A DNA stretch of 9,065 nucleotides from Spirochaetaceae bacterium (GTDB lineage Bacteria > Spirochaetota > Spirochaetia > Treponematales > Breznakiellaceae): the NCBI GenBank assembly GCA_031269165.1, contig JAISZQ010000264.1:1-9065 (forward strand), given 5' to 3'. This document shows positions 6,512-9,065 of the stretch, piece by piece; the first letter of the stretch is position 1; each line of letters begins with the position of its first letter. The notes under the pieces are model-generated. The model made no database searches, was not told the DNA's origin, and was given only the letters and a program-made list of their open reading frames with translations. The position numbers and the translations under genes were made by a program.

Positions 6512-8249
6512 TTCGTTTAATCTTGAAAAGATTCCCTTTTCCGCGCCGGGAAGCTATATTGCGGTGGGAAAAGACCCGGCGGAAAAGGGAGGCGGTATAT
6601 GGATACGGACACTTATTCGGCCCGAATGGGGAACCGGTCGGCCAAAAGTTTCCGATCATGTTTTACGCCTCGTGCCCTGTCGTGCGGACATGCGGTTCTG
6701 CGAATATGAAATTGATTTTAAGCCGCACCTATTAACGCTCAAAACTCAGGAAGGCAAAGTTGAGATCGCATTTTCTGAATGGGAATCACTTGCTATTTCG
6801 GCGGATAACGCTTCGCTGGTACTGGAATACGGTCATGCCGATAATGTGCCGGTAAACACCGTCCGCGAACGGGAAAAATTTATCGCGTATTTTCCGGTAT
6901 CATTCTATACGGTTACCCTTACCGTTCAAGGCGGGGACTTGGCATATCGTGCGGACTGCTGCCGCATTTTTGTTTCGTCCCGGGAAAACCAGCGCTGGAA
7001 ACTGATTTTTAACGCCGCTCAAACGCGCCTCCCGGCAATTGAGGCGGAATTCCCTTATAAAAACCCGGCAGCCTTTCTCGCGGATTTCAACGCCTTTTGC
7101 GGGAAGTATGAAACCGATGGAAAAAATAATGCGGACGGGAACGTGGTCAGCCACCGGACACTGGCGCTTTACCTGCTTTTTACATCCAGTTATACCAAGC
7201 GCGGTTATTTTTTACGTGATTGTTGCGCCGCGTCAAAAAATCTGATGAATCTTGTCTGGGGCTGGGATAATTGTTTCATATCCCTCGCGCTTGCCCAGTC
7301 ACGCCCCGATCTCTGCTGGGATAATATTCTTGTTTTTTTTGAACTGCAAAAAGAAGATGGCAGTATTCCTGACGCGATTAATCCCTATCTTGTGGTAGAC
7401 TGGTTTGTAAAACCGCCGGTTCAGGGGTTTTTTATCGAACTGTTGTTGGATGCGGGTTGTCTGCCCCCCGAAAAAGACAGGGCGTTTTTGATTAACGGCA
7501 TGATTCGCTGGACGGAATTTTGGCAAAATCGCCGGTGCAATGACGTGGGGCTTTTTTATTACGCGCACGGGTTCGATTCCGGCTGGGACAACGCGACTTG
7601 TTTTGACGGTGGGACTCCCTGCATAACGCCCGATGTTAACGCATATATGGCATTCCAGTTTTCCGCCATCGCGCGGTTACTCCGCCTTTCTGGAAAAACG
7701 GCGGAGGCTGCCGCATGGGAAAGGAAAACGACAGCGCATATTGAACGTATGATTCGCGACCTTTTTTCAAACGGTGCTTTTATGTGCATTTCGCCTGAAA
7801 ATAGGCCCTTTCAAACGACTTCGTTAATCAGACTGATCCCGGTTATTCTGGGAAAACGGTTGCCTGAACACGTGCGGCGCGCGCTTATTACCGAGTTAAA
7901 AACAGAGGGGCATTTTCTGACTCCGCGTGGTTTTGCGACAGAGTGTCTTGACAGCGCGCTTTACGATCAGCGGCGCGGCGACCCGAATAAGCCGAATGCC
8001 TATTGGCGTGGCCCACTCTGGCCTCCCGCGATGTTTCTGTTGGTTCGGGGGCTTGCGGATTGCGGGGAAAAAGAATTTGCCCGCGATAGCGCAACCCGTT
8101 TTGTAAAAACCCTGGAAGGCCGTCCGGACACTTTTTATGAAAACTATGATGCCTTGTTCAATGAAGGCTATGATGACACCGCCTATCTTTGGACAAGCGC
8201 CGTTTACATCCTGCTGAAAAATTTCATCGCCGGGGCCGCCCCGGCATGA
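6504..8249 (+). CDS. GH63/trehalase-like (alpha/alpha)6-barrel glycosidase, MGH1-like
   Basis: This 581-residue protein is probably a cytoplasmic alpha-glycoside hydrolase. Residues 1 to about 190 are beta-rich and form an N-terminal domain; about 210-575 form the (alpha/alpha)6 catalytic barrel. Motifs of the GH63/GH37/GH15-like clan are WGWDNCF (252-258), QKEDGSIPD (282-290), DSGWDNA with likely general acid D362, YWRGPLWPP (500-508), and FYENYD with likely base E546. The family includes mannosyl- and glucosylglycerate hydrolases (about 430-450 residues), YgjK-type glucosidases and trehalases; this one is longer than the glycerate-glycoside hydrolases because of the N-terminal domain. The ATG at 6504 overlaps the phosphorylase gene by eight bases (ATGAATAA), implying coupled translation; a GGAG (6487-6490) is 13 bases upstream, rather far. 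An in-frame TTG at 6450 would add 18 residues and is less likely. Substrate is not certain. Confidence 0.85.
   Translation: MNNSFNLEKIPFSAPGSYIAVGKDPAEKGGGIWIRTLIRPEWGTGRPKVSDHVLRLVPCRADMRFCEYEIDFKPHLLTLKTQEGKVEIAFSEWESLAISADNASLVLEYGHADNVPVNTVREREKFIAYFPVSFYTVTLTVQGGDLAYRADCCRIFVSSRENQRWKLIFNAAQTRLPAIEAEFPYKNPAAFLADFNAFCGKYETDGKNNADGNVVSHRTLALYLLFTSSYTKRGYFLRDCCAASKNLMNLVWGWDNCFISLALAQSRPDLCWDNILVFFELQKEDGSIPDAINPYLVVDWFVKPPVQGFFIELLLDAGCLPPEKDRAFLINGMIRWTEFWQNRRCNDVGLFYYAHGFDSGWDNATCFDGGTPCITPDVNAYMAFQFSAIARLLRLSGKTAEAAAWERKTTAHIERMIRDLFSNGAFMCISPENRPFQTTSLIRLIPVILGKRLPEHVRRALITELKTEGHFLTPRGFATECLDSALYDQRRGDPNKPNAYWRGPLWPPAMFLLVRGLADCGEKEFARDSATRFVKTLEGRPDTFYENYDALFNEGYDDTAYLWTSAVYILLKNFIAGAAPA
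8229..8245 (+). terminator. GC-rich hairpin at the end of the operon, weak terminator candidate
   Basis: GCCGGGG (8229-8235) and CCCCGGC (8239-8245) form a perfect 7-bp stem around a CCG loop, overlapping the last codons of the glycosidase gene, whose stop is at 8247-8249. The stem is very stable, but it is followed by ATGAGAAACTTG rather than a T-run, so it is not a canonical intrinsic terminator. It may protect the 3' end of the message, or slow polymerase together with the hairpins that follow at 8254-8353. Confidence 0.3.
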
Positions 8250-8439
8250 GAAACTTGTAAAACAAGCGACCCACTAGCTAAAGCCCTGCGAAACTGCGTT
8301 CTTTAAGGTTGCTGGGCAAACAAAGTTTGCCTTGTCAAAACTTGAGGTTTTGAAATAGCCTCTTAGGGACGTATGCGTCTCAGCCCTTAGGGACGGATGG
8401 GTTCCTCGGGGAACCTATTGGTTCCTCGCTTTGGCGGGT
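8250..8439. repeat. Non-coding stretch with tandem short hairpins and direct repeats
   Basis: No gene is visible here. The stretch holds several perfect inverted repeats: CTTGT-AAA-ACAAG (8254-8266), GGCAAAC-AAA-GTTTGCC (8315-8331), TCAAAAC-TTGAG-GTTTTGA (8335-8353), GACG-TATG-CGTC (8368-8379) and GGTTCC-TCGG-GGAACC (8400-8415). It also holds direct repeats: CTTAGGGACG at 8362-8371 and 8386-8395, and GGTTCCTCG at 8400-8408 and 8420-8428. None of the hairpins is followed by a T-run. The style resembles dispersed palindromic filler seen between genes in some spirochaete genomes (inference). Confidence 0.6.
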
Positions 8440-8520
8440 GTCATTGCGAGCGGAGCGAAGCAATCCAGTGGGGATATATCTCCGCCTGGATTGCTTCGTC
8501 GCTTTGCTCCTCGCAATGAC
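8440..8520. repeat. REP-like inverted pair with conserved ends and variable middles
   Basis: Two copies of one unit face each other. The left arm (8440-8468) begins GTCATTGCGAG and ends GAAGCAATCCAG with a 6-base middle. The right arm (8486-8520), read on the minus strand, has the same two ends with a 12-base middle. A 17-base spacer separates them. The pair can fold into a long cruciform or RNA hairpin. Such ATTGCGAG...GAAGCAATC sequences are known as dispersed palindromic repeats in several bacterial groups. The unit is non-coding, although frames happen to stay open through it on both strands. Confidence 0.8.
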
Positions 8521-8579
8521 GAGGGCGTGGGCCCCTACAGCCCTCCGCGTCCTGCTTCGGGCTTCCGGGTCGGGGCGTG

Positions 8580-8760
8580 GCACACCGTAGGTGTGCGGCA
8601 CACACGGTGTGTTTCAGTAATGCGTTCATCCGTGGACGCTTGGGGTACGCCCACCAAACCTACGCTTGCGTTGGTCACCATGCACCGCATGGTTTTGTCC
8701 CCCGAAGGGGGGCCGAGGGCCGTTTCCCTCATGACGCGCCCAAGGAAGGCCCCTGGGGGC
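8580..8760. repeat. Second cluster of short hairpins, GC-rich, no gene
   Basis: A run of inverted repeats with very small loops fills this stretch: GCACACC-GTA-GGTGTGC (8580-8596), which also nests in a larger palindrome to 8611; ACGC-TT-GCGT (8662-8671) inside ACCAA...TTGGT (8653-8675); CCATGC-ACC-GCATGG (8678-8692); CCCCC-GAA-GGGGG (8699-8711); GAGGG...CCCTC (8715-8730); and AGGCCCC-TG-GGGGCCT (8747-8762). Open frames of 60-140 codons cross it in several phases on both strands, but they have no ribosome sites or protein-like character. I read them as accidents of GC-rich repeat DNA. Confidence 0.6.
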
Positions 8761-8816
8761 CTCGCAATGACGGGGGATCGTCGTTGCGAGTGAGCCGGCG
8801 AAGCGAAGCAATCCAG
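8761..8816. repeat. Third REP-like unit plus an inverted half unit
   Basis: CTCGCAATGAC (8761-8771) is the inverted conserved end of the REP-like unit. It faces a full unit at 8780-8816 that starts GTCGTTGCGAG (one base different from the other copies), has a 14-base middle, and ends GAAGCAATCCAG. Eight bases separate them. This makes three full units and one half unit within about 380 bases, with middles of 6, 12 and 14 bases. Confidence 0.75.
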
Positions 8817-8866
8817 GGTGTGGGCCTTCCCTGCGGGGCCGGGGGCGTTGCGGGGGTGTGGTAAAA

Positions 8867-9065
8867 TACAACAGCAAGTGCAACAGTAGGGGAGGAAATA
8901 GACCGCACGAGAACCAGCGTGTAGAATAAGGTTGAGAACCAAAACACGGAGGGAAATCATGCGGTCATATCATCATTTTAGCGAATCGGAGCGTCTTTGT
9001 CTGCAAATCATGTGGATGCGGGGGGACGGTGTGAGGGCGATAGCGGCGGTGCTGGGACGCAGCCC
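8867..9065 (+). mobile_element. Left end of an IS30-family insertion sequence (cut by window edge)
   Basis: Base composition and style change at about 8860, where the GC-rich repeats give way to TACAACAGCAAGTGCAACAG (8867-8886). The AAGTGCAACA part resembles terminal repeats of IS30-family elements, so the outer end of the element probably lies at or just before 8867. The transposase gene starts at 8959, a spacing normal for the left end of such elements. The right end is outside the window, so neither the terminal repeat pair nor the target duplication can be confirmed. Confidence 0.6.
8959..9065 (+). CDS. IS30-family transposase, N-terminal part only
   Basis: The frame starts at ATG 8959, five bases after GGAGGG (8948-8953), and remains open to the window end (35 complete codons). 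The protein begins MRSYHHFSESERLCL and continues to IAAVLGRSP. This is the usual IS30-family N-terminal helix-turn-helix pattern: 'Y.HL...ER' followed by 'G.S.R.IA..LGRS', which binds the terminal repeats. The DDE catalytic domain would lie beyond the window. Whether the gene is intact cannot be judged. Confidence 0.85.
   Translation, partial: MRSYHHFSESERLCLQIMWMRGDGVRAIAAVLGRS

Noticed and set aside
8315..8353. Rho-independent terminator from the two AT-rich hairpins
   Set aside because: Both stems are perfect, but neither is followed by a run of T, so a terminator cannot be supported.
8440..8816. CRISPR array
   Set aside because: The repeats occur in opposite orientations with irregular spacing and variable middles, and there are no regular unique spacers or cas genes.
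8816..8856. G-quadruplex-forming sequence
   Set aside because: There are runs of G3-G5, but one needed loop is about 10 bases long and the runs are probably just part of the GC-rich repeat tract; too weak to claim.
8431..8960. Several overlapping open frames of 60-140 codons on both strands in the repeat region
   Set aside because: They run through palindromes in all phases, lack ribosome sites, have Arg/Pro/Gly-rich low-complexity translations, and no frame stands out.

Overview
The window holds one compact carbohydrate-uptake and breakdown operon on the + strand (about 446-8249). It is preceded by a recognisable promoter and structured leader. It is followed by about 0.6 kb of non-coding, hairpin-rich, repeat-rich DNA and then the first 107 bases of an IS30-family transposase gene. 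The base composition is moderate, the genes are tightly packed with good GAGG/AGGAG ribosome sites, and REP-like 'ATTGCGAG...GAAGCAATCCAG' repeats sit beside an IS30-type element. Together these suggest a free-living or gut spirochaete such as a termite-gut or rumen Treponema. That placement is an inference from style and remembered resemblance, not a proven assignment.

Layout. 1-295: non-coding or degraded DNA with two short frames that may be gene remnants. 296-445: a near-consensus sigma70 promoter (TTGACC, 17 nt, TATAAT), an inverted repeat over the expected transcription start (candidate operator), and a leader of about 115 nt that can form competing stem-loops, one presenting the Shine-Dalgarno sequence in its loop. 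446-8249: six genes in one direction with gaps or overlaps of at most 9 nt: lipoprotein solute-binding protein, MalF-type permease, MalG-type permease with an unusual insertion, MalK/UgpC-type ATPase, a GH13 subfamily-18 sugar phosphorylase, and a GH63/trehalase-like (alpha/alpha)6 glycosidase. 8250-8866: many short perfect hairpins and three copies of a REP-like repeat unit. 8867-9065: left end of an IS30-family insertion sequence, cut by the window edge.

How the genes work together. The first four genes make a complete CUT1-type ABC importer for a small glycoside. The last two lack export signals, so they should act in the cytoplasm. One would cleave an alpha-glucoside with phosphate to give glucose 1-phosphate, the other would hydrolyse an alpha-glycoside. 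The phosphorylase motifs look closer to the YcjM/glucosylglycerate phosphorylase group than to classical sucrose phosphorylase, and the GH63-like enzyme belongs to the broad group that includes mannosyl-/glucosylglycerate hydrolases. The best working idea is a locus for scavenging glucosylglycerate or a similar compatible-solute glucoside, with both a phosphorolytic and a hydrolytic route. No regulator gene lies in the window.
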